The position numbers and the translations under genes were made by a program. A stretch of DNA of 64,000 nt from Microbacterium enclense (lineage in GTDB: Bacteria; Actinomycetota; Actinomycetes; Actinomycetales; Microbacteriaceae), in assembly GCA_038182865.1 (NCBI GenBank), contig CP116226.1, positions 1,364,001 to 1,428,000 of the forward strand, in the 5' to 3' direction. Positions 42,552-50,106 of the stretch are shown piece by piece. The notes under the pieces are model-generated. The model made no database searches. It saw nothing but the letters and a program-made list of their open reading frames with translations, and had not been told where the DNA came from. The first letter of the stretch is position 1. Each line of letters starts with the position of its first letter.

Positions 42552-42636
42552 TGCGTCGGGAACAGGGGATCGTGCGAGAACAGGCCGCATTCGTAGGGGA
42601 GCGGCCTGTCCTCGCACGATCCCCTGTCCTGCGTCG
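42552..42636. repeat. Long inverted repeat, family B, flanked by 7-bp direct repeats
   Basis: Arms of 29 nt (42560-42588 and 42601-42629) with a 12-nt loop differ at only two positions (A against G in GAACAGG/GGACAGG). Each arm contains two tandem GrACAGG segments. TGCGTCG occurs at 42552-42558 and again at 42630-42636, just outside the arms. It may end the pca transcript or be a small mobile repeat. Confidence 0.8.
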
Positions 42637-42690
42637 CTGGCAGGCTCCGCGAGCGGGGTCGACGACGGCTGATACGCGGCATCACAACCC

Positions 42691-42713
42691 CTTATGTCTG
42701 AATGAGGCAAAAG
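42691..42713. promoter_or_regulatory. 23-bp palindromic operator before the fused deglycosidase operon
   Basis: Starts CTTATG, has GAATG at the centre and ends CAAAAG; 17 of 23 bases match the element at 60641, and 22 of 30 if extended to 42720. The dyad follows CTnnTG - GAwTs - CAnnAG. A possible -10 (TAGCGT) is at 42718-42723, 30 nt before the gene start. Confidence 0.7.
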
Positions 42714-42753
42714 CGGGTAGCGTCGAAGCGAACCCCACAGAGAGTGAGCGACG

Positions 42754-44055
42754 ATGCTTCTCGAGAGAGACCTCATCCAGTCCGTCGGATTCCGCAACGT
42801 CCGCGAGAACGGCGAGATCACCGGTTTCCAGTTCCGTGTGCGCATGCCGTCGTACCGCGGCATGGCGGCCTCGCTGATCGACGGCATCGGCGTCCGCATC
42901 CCGGGCCTGGTCGACGTCGAGCCCGACGTCCCCCTGTGGACGCTGCAGGGCGGCACGTACACGCTCGCCGAGCTGTGGGACGGCGACGGCGTGCGCTGGC
43001 CGCTCGAGGATGCAGCGATCATCACCGTTCCCCTCCCCGGCGGCCTCCCCGACGGCGTGCACGAGCTCTCGATCGAGCTGCGCCTGCGCATGTCGTACAT
43101 CCCCCAGGAGCACCAGCCGAGCACCTACCGCGTCACCAAGCACGTCACGCTCGCTCCCGAGGCATCCGGGGCTCCCTTCCGGTACGGCGTCTCGCTGTAC
43201 AGCTACATGAGTGACTTCGGCACCGTCATGGACCTCGAGACCGCGATGGCCTCGATCGCCGACCTCGGGGCCACGGGTCTGGAGATCCTCGGCGAGGCGC
43301 ACATCCCGAACTACCCCCACCCGTCGGACGAGTGGGTCGAGCAGTGGTTCGCCCTGCTCGAGAGATACGGCCTCGAGCCGACGAACTACGGCTCCTGGAT
43401 CGACACGCGCCTGCACTCCAGCGGCCCGAACGGTCGCGACATGACGGTGGAGGAGGGCGCCGCCGCCCTGCAGCGCGACCTGCGCCTCGCGAAGCGCCTG
43501 GGCTTCCGCTTCGTGCGGCCCAAGATCGGCGTGGTGTCGGGCGACCTCATCCCCCACCCGATCTGGACCGAGGTCGTCGAGGCATCCCTCCCTCTCGCCG
43601 AGGAGCTCGACGTCATCATCTGCCCCGAGATCCACTCGCCGACCCCCATCAAGCACGAGGTCGTCGACGACTACATCGCTCTCATCCGCCGCACCGGCAC
43701 GAAGCACTTCGGCCTCCTGCTCGACACCGGCATCTTCCAGGACCGCCCGATCCCGCTGAAGCCCGGCGAACTCCCCGGCCAGCGTCCGGCGTTCCTCGAC
43801 GGCATCCATGTCGACCCGAACGACGTGTTCGACGTGATCGAGAACGTCGTGTTCATCCAGGCGAAGTTCCACGACATCGACGAAGAGCTCGACGACAAGC
43901 AGATCCCGTGGGAGCCCGTGCTGAAGGCCCTCAAGGACGCGGGCTACACCGGATACCTCTCGAGCGAGTACGAGGGTGAGCGCGAGCCGTGGCGCTCGAT
44001 CGAGCAGGTGCGGCGCCAGCACTCCCTCATCCGCCAGATCGCCGATCGCATCTGA
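42754..44055 (+). CDS. DUF6379-TIM barrel fusion, probable C-glycoside deglycosidase-like enzyme
   Basis: A 433-residue protein joining two parts normally made as separate subunits. Residues 1-135 are a beta-rich DUF6379-type domain (like the beta subunit of CarBC/DfgAB C-glycoside deglycosidases). Residues 143-430 are a sugar phosphate isomerase/epimerase TIM barrel with probable metal ligands E292 (PEIHSP), D324 (LLDTG), H373 (AKFHDID) and E405 (SSEYEGE). CarBC enzymes cleave 3-oxo C-glycosides by beta-elimination. The shared operator with the 60.7-kb operon supports a related role. Confidence 0.75.
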   Translation: MLLERDLIQSVGFRNVRENGEITGFQFRVRMPSYRGMAASLIDGIGVRIPGLVDVEPDVPLWTLQGGTYTLAELWDGDGVRWPLEDAAIITVPLPGGLPDGVHELSIELRLRMSYIPQEHQPSTYRVTKHVTLAPEASGAPFRYGVSLYSYMSDFGTVMDLETAMASIADLGATGLEILGEAHIPNYPHPSDEWVEQWFALLERYGLEPTNYGSWIDTRLHSSGPNGRDMTVEEGAAALQRDLRLAKRLGFRFVRPKIGVVSGDLIPHPIWTEVVEASLPLAEELDVIICPEIHSPTPIKHEVVDDYIALIRRTGTKHFGLLLDTGIFQDRPIPLKPGELPGQRPAFLDGIHVDPNDVFDVIENVVFIQAKFHDIDEELDDKQIPWEPVLKALKDAGYTGYLSSEYEGEREPWRSIEQVRRQHSLIRQIADRI

Positions 44056-44118
44056 GTCGATCCGACCCCGCCCGACGGCGGTGGTCGGACCCGCGTCCAT
44101 CGCACCCAGGAGACCCCC

Positions 44119-45597
44119 ATGCCCAACGGACTCATCCACGCCGACAGCCTGCGCGCGCACCCCGACGGGCTCGCGCTGCGCCTGACCATCCCCTGGTACC
44201 GCAGCCTCTGGCTCTCGTCGGTCACCTCGCTCGCCCTCACCGTCGACGGGGAGGAGGTGGATGCCGACGACCTGCGGTTCGAGCTCGGAGACCGCAGCTA
44301 TCGCCTCGACGAGCTGCCCGCGCAGAGCGAGACGCTGTGGTTCCTGCAGGAGCACCCGCTGCTGATCGCCCGCCGCACCGAGCCGGTCGCGCTCGGCGAG
44401 ACGCACGACGTCGTGCTGCACGGCGAGCTGCGCCTGCCGTACATGCAGATCGCGCCCGGCTCCGACGGCGGGCCGGGGATCTATGTGCCCAACGTCGTGC
44501 ACGACGTGAAGACCCTGACCGTCGTGGACGCGGATGCCGAGATCCCGGCGCTCGTGTCGGACGTGGCGCCCCCGTCGCCCGCGACGGACGGCGATCCTTT
44601 CCAGCTGGGCCTGACCCTGTACTCCGCGAGCGCGGAGTTCCGCGCGGGCTACTTCGATTTCGACGGCCTGCTCGACCGGGTCGCGGAGCTGGGGATCGGT
44701 CCGGGCATCGAGATCGTGGCATCCCAGGTCTTGCCGACCTACCCGCGGGTCACCGACGAGTTCGAGCGCACGTGGCGTGCGGCGTTCGACCGCCACGGGT
44801 TCATCGCGAGCTCGTTCGGGGCGAACCTCGACATGGGCCGCCGTCGCGACCGCGACATGACTGCCGACGAGGAGTTCGCGTTCTCGAAGCTCATGTTCGA
44901 GGGGGCGAAGAAGCTCGGGTTCCCCCTCGTGCGCATCCAGAGCGCCAAGCCCGAGCTGCTGCGTCGGCTGCTGCCGGTCGCCGAAGACCTCGAGCTGAAG
45001 CTCGCATACGAGATCCACGCGCCCATGGGGCCCAACGCCGACCCGATCCTGCGCGTGCGCGAGACGTACGCCGAGCTCGACTCCCCCCTGCTCGGCTTCG
45101 TCGCCGACTTCTCGTCCACCATGCACGCGATGTCGCCGACCCTGCTGCGGGCCGTCCGGCGCGCCGGTCTCGACGACGAGGCGGTGCAGCGTCTGCAGGA
45201 CATCTGGGCGACGGATGCCACGATGCAGGCGCGTCAGCAGGAGTTCCTCGGCTACCTGCGCGGCCGTGATTTCGACCCGGGTCGTCTGGGCTCGTTCGCT
45301 CACCTCGCCTTCAACATGCACGGGCACGTCGACCCGCGCGAGTGGGCCGACATCATGCCGCAGATCCTGCACGTGCACGCGAAGTTCTACGACATCGACG
45401 ACGCCGGGCAGGAACCCGCGATCGACTACCCCGAGCTCGTGCGCGTGTTCGTCGAGGGCGGCTACCGCGGATTCTGGTCGAGCGAGTGGGAGGGCCACGC
45501 CTTCGCCGAGCTGGGCGAGGTCGACCCCCTGCTGCTGGTGCGGCGTCAGCACGACCTCATCCGCGATGCGATGCGGGCGGTGACGGCGGGGGTATGA
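44119..45597 (+). CDS. Second DUF6379-TIM barrel fusion
   Basis: A 492-residue fusion: DUF6379-like N-domain (residues 1-140, with LTIPWYRSLWLSSVTSLALTVDG and LRLPYMQIAPG) and a TIM barrel (160-485). Probable metal ligands are E298 (YEIHAPMG), D330 (VADFSS), H420 (HVHAKFYDID) and E456 (SSEWEGHAF). Its barrel closely resembles the separate protein at 62253 (shared NLDMGRR.DRDM and ADFSSTMH), so it looks like a fused paralogue of those subunits. It lies 63 nt after the first fusion gene and overlaps the next gene by 4 bp. Confidence 0.75.
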   Translation: MPNGLIHADSLRAHPDGLALRLTIPWYRSLWLSSVTSLALTVDGEEVDADDLRFELGDRSYRLDELPAQSETLWFLQEHPLLIARRTEPVALGETHDVVLHGELRLPYMQIAPGSDGGPGIYVPNVVHDVKTLTVVDADAEIPALVSDVAPPSPATDGDPFQLGLTLYSASAEFRAGYFDFDGLLDRVAELGIGPGIEIVASQVLPTYPRVTDEFERTWRAAFDRHGFIASSFGANLDMGRRRDRDMTADEEFAFSKLMFEGAKKLGFPLVRIQSAKPELLRRLLPVAEDLELKLAYEIHAPMGPNADPILRVRETYAELDSPLLGFVADFSSTMHAMSPTLLRAVRRAGLDDEAVQRLQDIWATDATMQARQQEFLGYLRGRDFDPGRLGSFAHLAFNMHGHVDPREWADIMPQILHVHAKFYDIDDAGQEPAIDYPELVRVFVEGGYRGFWSSEWEGHAFAELGEVDPLLLVRRQHDLIRDAMRAVTAGV

Positions 45598-46526
45598 CCG
45601 ACCTGCGCGCGCTGCCGTTCGCCGAGATGCTCGCGCACCTGCGCGAACACGGGGAGCCGGCCGATCCGCGCGGGGACATCGACACGGCGTCGCTTCGTCG
45701 GCGGTTTCCGCATCTCTCGCACGTGGAGCTGCGCGAGCTGACGTTCGAGGGAGCGCGGGGCCCCCAACCGGCGCGGCTGTACCGCGACTCCTCCGCCGTA
45801 CCGAGCGGGCGGGCATTCGTCTGGGTGCACGGCGGGGCGTTCGTCGGCGGGCACCTCGACATGCCGGAGTCGCACTGGGTCGCCCTCGAGCTCGCCGCGC
45901 GTGGCATCCCCGTCCTCGCGCTCGACTACACGAAGTGCCTCGGTGACACGCACTTCCCGGTGCCGTCCGACGACGTGGCGGCGGGATGGCGTCTCGCTGT
46001 CGACAACGCCGAGGAGCTCTTCGGGGTGGGTCCGGATGCCATCGTCCTCGGCGGCGCGAGCGCGGGCGGCACCCTCGTCACCGGCGTCGCGGCCCGGCTG
46101 CGGGACGGTGCAGGGCCCGCGCCCGCGGGCCTGGTGCCGGTGTACCCGGCATTGCACCCGAACGGCGGCGCGCCGGGCGAACCGCTGGACCCCACCGCGC
46201 CGATCGGGCGGATCTCGGTCAACTTCGCCGGGCCGACCGGCATCCGCGATCCGTACGCGTTCCCCGGCCTCGGTCGCGGCGACGGCTACCCGCCCGTGCT
46301 CGTCGTCGTGTGCGAGCTCGACGACCTGCGACCGTCGGGTGAGGCCTTCGCCGAGCTCATCCGCGCCGCGGGCGGGACGGTGGCCGTGCATCTCGAGCCG
46401 GGCGCCGGGCACGGGCACATCAACGAGCCCGCCGATCCGACGGCGCTTCCGACGGTGGAGGCGATCGCGAAGTGGATCCGGCGCGTGCCGGTCGGTGGTT
46501 CCGGTCCGACGCGCGACGCGGGGTGA
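45594..46526 (+). CDS. Alpha/beta hydrolase, hormone-sensitive lipase type
   Basis: A 310-residue serine hydrolase. It has the oxyanion motif HGGAF (79-83), the nucleophile S156 in GGASAGG, an acid residue in CELDDLRPSG and the histidine in GAGHGHINEP. It has no signal peptide. It is translationally coupled to the second fusion gene (ATGA). It may remove an acyl group from, or hydrolyse a lactone of, a C-glycoside or its sugar product; the substrate is inferred from context. Confidence 0.85.
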   Translation: MTDLRALPFAEMLAHLREHGEPADPRGDIDTASLRRRFPHLSHVELRELTFEGARGPQPARLYRDSSAVPSGRAFVWVHGGAFVGGHLDMPESHWVALELAARGIPVLALDYTKCLGDTHFPVPSDDVAAGWRLAVDNAEELFGVGPDAIVLGGASAGGTLVTGVAARLRDGAGPAPAGLVPVYPALHPNGGAPGEPLDPTAPIGRISVNFAGPTGIRDPYAFPGLGRGDGYPPVLVVVCELDDLRPSGEAFAELIRAAGGTVAVHLEPGAGHGHINEPADPTALPTVEAIAKWIRRVPVGGSGPTRDAG

Positions 46527-46909
46527 CGCGATTCATCCGTGCCGCGGGGGCGCACGCGTTTACGAACAGGCGGGAGGGGCCTTGTGGATAACTCTGTGGA
46601 GAGGTGTGCGTAAACCGCCATTCTCTGTGTAGATGGCCTGTGGAAAACCTTCGACCCGAGGGAAGCTTCGAAACTACAGCGGCGTAATTCGGTGGCGTCT
46701 CAGGTGTCGAGGGTCGCCGCGGTTGGGGCGGGGACCCGAGGCCGGTTGAGTGTCCAGAACACCCGGACCTGTCGCGAAATGGTCCGGGTGTTTTGGACAC
46801 CGAACGGTGGCGGGGACGCGGGCGCCGGGCGAGGGTCGGGGCGCGGGGCGGGCGCGGGGGCGTCTGGCGGGCGGGCGCGGGGCGGGCGGGCGGGCGCGGG
46901 GCGCGCGGG
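46527..46909. other. 383-bp intergenic region with DnaA-box-like sites and an inverted repeat
   Basis: No gene is seen. TGTGGATAA (46583-46591) is a perfect DnaA box on the minus strand, with TGTGGAGAG (46595-46603) and TGTGGAAAA (46639-46647) nearby. The inverted repeat at 46745-46805 is listed separately. The remaining part, up to 46909, is extremely G-rich (GGGCGGGC repeats) and shows nothing else. Confidence 0.45.
46745..46805. repeat. Long inverted repeat, family A copy 2
   Basis: Arms of 25 nt (46745-46769 and 46781-46805) around an 11-nt loop. The left arm matches copy 1 (33444) for 24 of 24 bases, GTTGAGTGTCCAGAACACCC then GGAC. The right arm is less conserved at its outer end (CCGAAC in place of CTCAAC). 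It lies between convergent genes. Confidence 0.85.
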
Positions 46910-47848
46910 TCAGTGCGGGGCGTGGCCGGCGGCGATGACGCGGCCGGCTTCGGCGAAGAGGCCGCGCATCCACTCGTGCTCCGGATCGCGGTTGTGGGAG
47001 GGATGCCACCACAGCGCGCTCACGATGGGGGTCGCCGCGAACGGGAGAGGCACGACCCGGATGCCGCCGATGCGCAGCAGATGCGGGGCCAGGGCCGACT
47101 GCACGAGGCCGACGCGGCGGGTGCCGCTGACGAAATGGCCCACCGAGAGGAAGCTCTCGAGCACGACCTCGATGTGCGGTTCGACGCCGAGTTGCTGGAT
47201 CTGGCGCGCAGCCGAGGTGAACGCCGAGCGTGACTGGAACGTGAGCACCCAGGGCATGTCGGCGAGGTTCTGCATGGTGAGGACGTCGCCGACCTCGTCG
47301 TTGTCGTCGGCGACGACGGCGAGCCAGTCGTCCTGCCAGAGGTCGATGTACGGCAGCTCCGACACCGGCCCGTGCGGGATGACCATGGCATCGGCGGAGC
47401 GGAGGCGGTTCGCCGCGTCTTCGACGATGCCGGGATTGTGGAGCATGTAGCGGAAGCGCACCCCGGGAGCCTGCTCGGCGGCGAGCTGTGAGACGACGGT
47501 GCCGACGGTGACGAAACCGTAGTCGGAGCCGTAGATCGAGAACTCGCGCGTCGACTCCGCCGGCGACCACGAGGCCTGACTCTCGAACACGCGACGCGCG
47601 GCCTCGAGGGCGGTGCTGGTGTGATCGGTGAGCCGGATGGCGAACGGCGTCAGCTCGTACGTGTTGCCGCGACGCGCGAGGATCTGGTCGTTGAAGTGCG
47701 TGCGCAGCCGCGCGAGCGAGGCGCTCAGGGCGGGCTGGCTGAGATGCAGGCTCTCCGCCGCGCGCGTCACGCTGCGTTCGGTGAGAAGCGCGTCGAGCGA
47801 GACCAGAAGGTTCAGGTCGAGGCGTGAAAGAGCTGCGTTGTCGGACAC
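46910..47848 (-). CDS. LysR-family transcriptional regulator
   Basis: A 312-residue LysR protein. The N-terminal HTH (about 9-68) has LDLNLLVSLDALLTERSVTRAAESLHLSQPALSASLARLRTHFNDQILARRG, with a NodD-like start. The effector domain (about 90-305) follows. It is the last gene on the minus strand after the GH3 gene, so it may be transcribed with the glycosidases or from its own promoter at 47849-47952, where ATCGGGAA (47884-47891) and TTCCCGAT (47933-47940) form an inverted repeat. The likely target is the glycoside locus. Confidence 0.88.
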   Translation of the reverse strand: MSDNAALSRLDLNLLVSLDALLTERSVTRAAESLHLSQPALSASLARLRTHFNDQILARRGNTYELTPFAIRLTDHTSTALEAARRVFESQASWSPAESTREFSIYGSDYGFVTVGTVVSQLAAEQAPGVRFRYMLHNPGIVEDAANRLRSADAMVIPHGPVSELPYIDLWQDDWLAVVADDNDEVGDVLTMQNLADMPWVLTFQSRSAFTSAARQIQQLGVEPHIEVVLESFLSVGHFVSGTRRVGLVQSALAPHLLRIGGIRVVPLPFAATPIVSALWWHPSHNRDPEHEWMRGLFAEAGRVIAAGHAPH

Positions 47849-47952
47849 GTCGTCGTGTTCTCCTCGTGCCGGGGGCGGAACGAATCGGGAACCTCGAGCG
47901 TATCAATCCGGTCGATGGAATGCCTGAAGATATTCCCGATCGTGATCCGGTT

Positions 47953-50106
47953 TCAGCGCGCCTCGACGGTCACGAGCTGCGTCGATTCGAGCGTGCTTCC
48001 CACGTGCAGCTCGAACGTTCCGGGCTCCACGCGCCAGCCGTCCGCCCACAGGGCGAACACCTCGCGCGGCAGGGGGATCGACACCGTCGCCGATTCCCCG
48101 GCATCCAGACTCCGGCGCGCGAAACCGACGAGCCGCCGGACGGGCTGGGTGACCGAGGCGACCACGTCGCGCAGATACACCTGGACCACCTCGTCGCCCC
48201 GACGGTCGGAGGTGTTCGTCACCTCGACGTCGACGGTGACGACGGCCTCGTCGAACGGCCCGGCCGCCGGGAACGCGGATGCCGACACCTCGGGCTCTCC
48301 GTGGGCGAAGCGCGCGTACCCCGAGCCGTGTCCGAAGGAGAACTGCGGGCCGAGGGGGAGGTCGAGGTACTTCGAGGTGTACTTGTCCTGCACGTTGCCC
48401 GGGCCGTGGAGCCCGACGTCATGGTGCTCGGCCGAGAGGGTGCCGCCGGTCGTGGCGGGGCGACCCGTGTTCTCGTGGGCGTAGGGAATCGGCACCTGCC
48501 CGACGGAGCGGGGGAACGACATCGGCAGTCGGCCCGACGGCTCGGCGTCGCCGAGCAGCAGGTCGACGATCGCTGCGGGGGCCTCGGTCCCGCCGTGCCA
48601 GACGACGACCGCTGCGGCGACCGCGTCGATCCACGCGGCCACGACGAGCGGGCGTCCGGTGACGAGGACGACGACGGTCGTCGTCCCGGTCGCCGCGACC
48701 GCGCGGATGAGCTCCTCCTGACGACCCGGCAGTCGCAGGTCGCTGCGCGAGGCGGCTTCTCCCGAGAGCGCCGAGGGCTCGCCCACGAGCACGACGGCGA
48801 CCTCGACCTCGCGCGCGGAGCGCACGGCCGAGGCGATCCCGGCGTCGTCGGCCGACAGGAAGTCCCCTCCCTCGTCGATGACGAGCTCGAGATCGGGGCG
48901 ACGGGCGCGCAGTTCGTCGGCGACCGACCCGGAGCGGGCGCCGAAGAACTGCACCCAGGCGCCCAGATGATCGGTCGACCGTGCGTACGGCCCGGTCAGC
49001 AGCACGCGCCGCGGTGTCGCGAGAGGCAGCGACCCGTCGTTGTGCAGCAGCACGCTGCCACGTGCGGCGGCGGCGCGGACGAGCGCTCGGGAGCGGGCAT
49101 CCGGGGTCGTGATCTCGGCCGCGGGATCGACGTAGGGGTTCTCGAAGAGTCCGAGCGCCTCCTTCGTCGCGAGCACCCGGCGCACGGCGTCGTCCACGCG
49201 CGCGGGGTCGAGACGGTCGGGGGCGGTCTCGGCGGCGTCGAGAGAGAGGGGAGACCCACCCATCTCGACGTCGAGACCGGCCGCGTACGCCTGGCGCACG
49301 GCATCCGCGAGGTCGTGGGCGACACCGTGGGGCACGAGGTTGGCGACCCCCTCGGCATCGCCCACGATCACGCCGGTGAAGCCCCACTCGCGCTTGAGCA
49401 CCTCGGTGAGCAAGCGGCGATGGGCGTGCATCGGGACGCCGGAGACCGAGGTGAACGCGGCCATCACCGAAGCCGCCCCCGCGCGGACGGCGGCCTCGAA
49501 CGGAGGGAGGTGGACGGTCCGCAGGGCCCGCTCGCTGAGATCGGCGCCGTTGTAGTCGCGCCCGCCCTCGCCCGCGCCGTAGCCGACGAAGTGCTTGGCG
49601 GTGGCGGCGACGGCATCCGGAGCCGAGAGATCGTCGCCCTGGTAGCCACGGACCATGGCGGCCACGAGCAGAGCGGTCAGCCAGGGGTCCTCCCCGAAGC
49701 CCTCCGAGACGCGGCCCCAGCGCGGGTCGCGTGAGACGTCGGCCATCGGCGAGAACGTCCAGGTGACCCCGCCCGAGCGTGCCTCCGTCGCGGCCAGACG
49801 AGCGAGCGCGCGGACGAGCTCGGGATCGAACGCCGCCGCCTGCGACAGCGGGATCGGCGCGATCGTGCGCTGACCGTGGATGACGTCGAGACCGACGAGG
49901 AGGGGGATACCCAGTCGGGTCTCCTCGACGGCCACGCGCTGGAGGGCGTTCGTCGCCGTGGCGGAGGGCGGCCAGAACGTCGAGCCGATCCCGCGGCGCA
50001 CGAGCGCCGCCGCGTCGTCGGGGTCGGGGCGGAAGACGATCTGGAGCTGGCCGAGCTTCTCCTCCCACGTCATGCGCGAGAGGAGGTCGTCGATACGGGC
50101 GCTCAC
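47953..50106 (-). CDS. Glycoside hydrolase family 3 (beta-glucosidase/beta-xylosidase)
   Basis: A 717-residue GH3 enzyme, with (beta/alpha)8 N-domain, alpha/beta sandwich and a fibronectin-III-like C-domain. The nucleophile region is WGFTGVIVGDAEGVANL, with KHFVGYGAGEGGRDYN upstream. There is no signal peptide, so it acts inside the cell on imported glycosides. The GTG start at 50106 overlaps the GH43 stop (GTGA). It probably removes beta-linked glucose or xylose from decorated substrates. Confidence 0.9.
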   Translation of the reverse strand: MSARIDDLLSRMTWEEKLGQLQIVFRPDPDDAAALVRRGIGSTFWPPSATATNALQRVAVEETRLGIPLLVGLDVIHGQRTIAPIPLSQAAAFDPELVRALARLAATEARSGGVTWTFSPMADVSRDPRWGRVSEGFGEDPWLTALLVAAMVRGYQGDDLSAPDAVAATAKHFVGYGAGEGGRDYNGADLSERALRTVHLPPFEAAVRAGAASVMAAFTSVSGVPMHAHRRLLTEVLKREWGFTGVIVGDAEGVANLVPHGVAHDLADAVRQAYAAGLDVEMGGSPLSLDAAETAPDRLDPARVDDAVRRVLATKEALGLFENPYVDPAAEITTPDARSRALVRAAAARGSVLLHNDGSLPLATPRRVLLTGPYARSTDHLGAWVQFFGARSGSVADELRARRPDLELVIDEGGDFLSADDAGIASAVRSAREVEVAVVLVGEPSALSGEAASRSDLRLPGRQEELIRAVAATGTTTVVVLVTGRPLVVAAWIDAVAAAVVVWHGGTEAPAAIVDLLLGDAEPSGRLPMSFPRSVGQVPIPYAHENTGRPATTGGTLSAEHHDVGLHGPGNVQDKYTSKYLDLPLGPQFSFGHGSGYARFAHGEPEVSASAFPAAGPFDEAVVTVDVEVTNTSDRRGDEVVQVYLRDVVASVTQPVRRLVGFARRSLDAGESATVSIPLPREVFALWADGWRVEPGTFELHVGSTLESTQLVTVEAR

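Noticed and set aside
42682..45816. A minus-strand open frame of 1,044 codons opposite the deglycosidase fusions.
   Set aside because: Low-complexity Arg/Val/Glu-rich product with no recognisable domain. The plus-strand genes have ligand motifs and RBSs.
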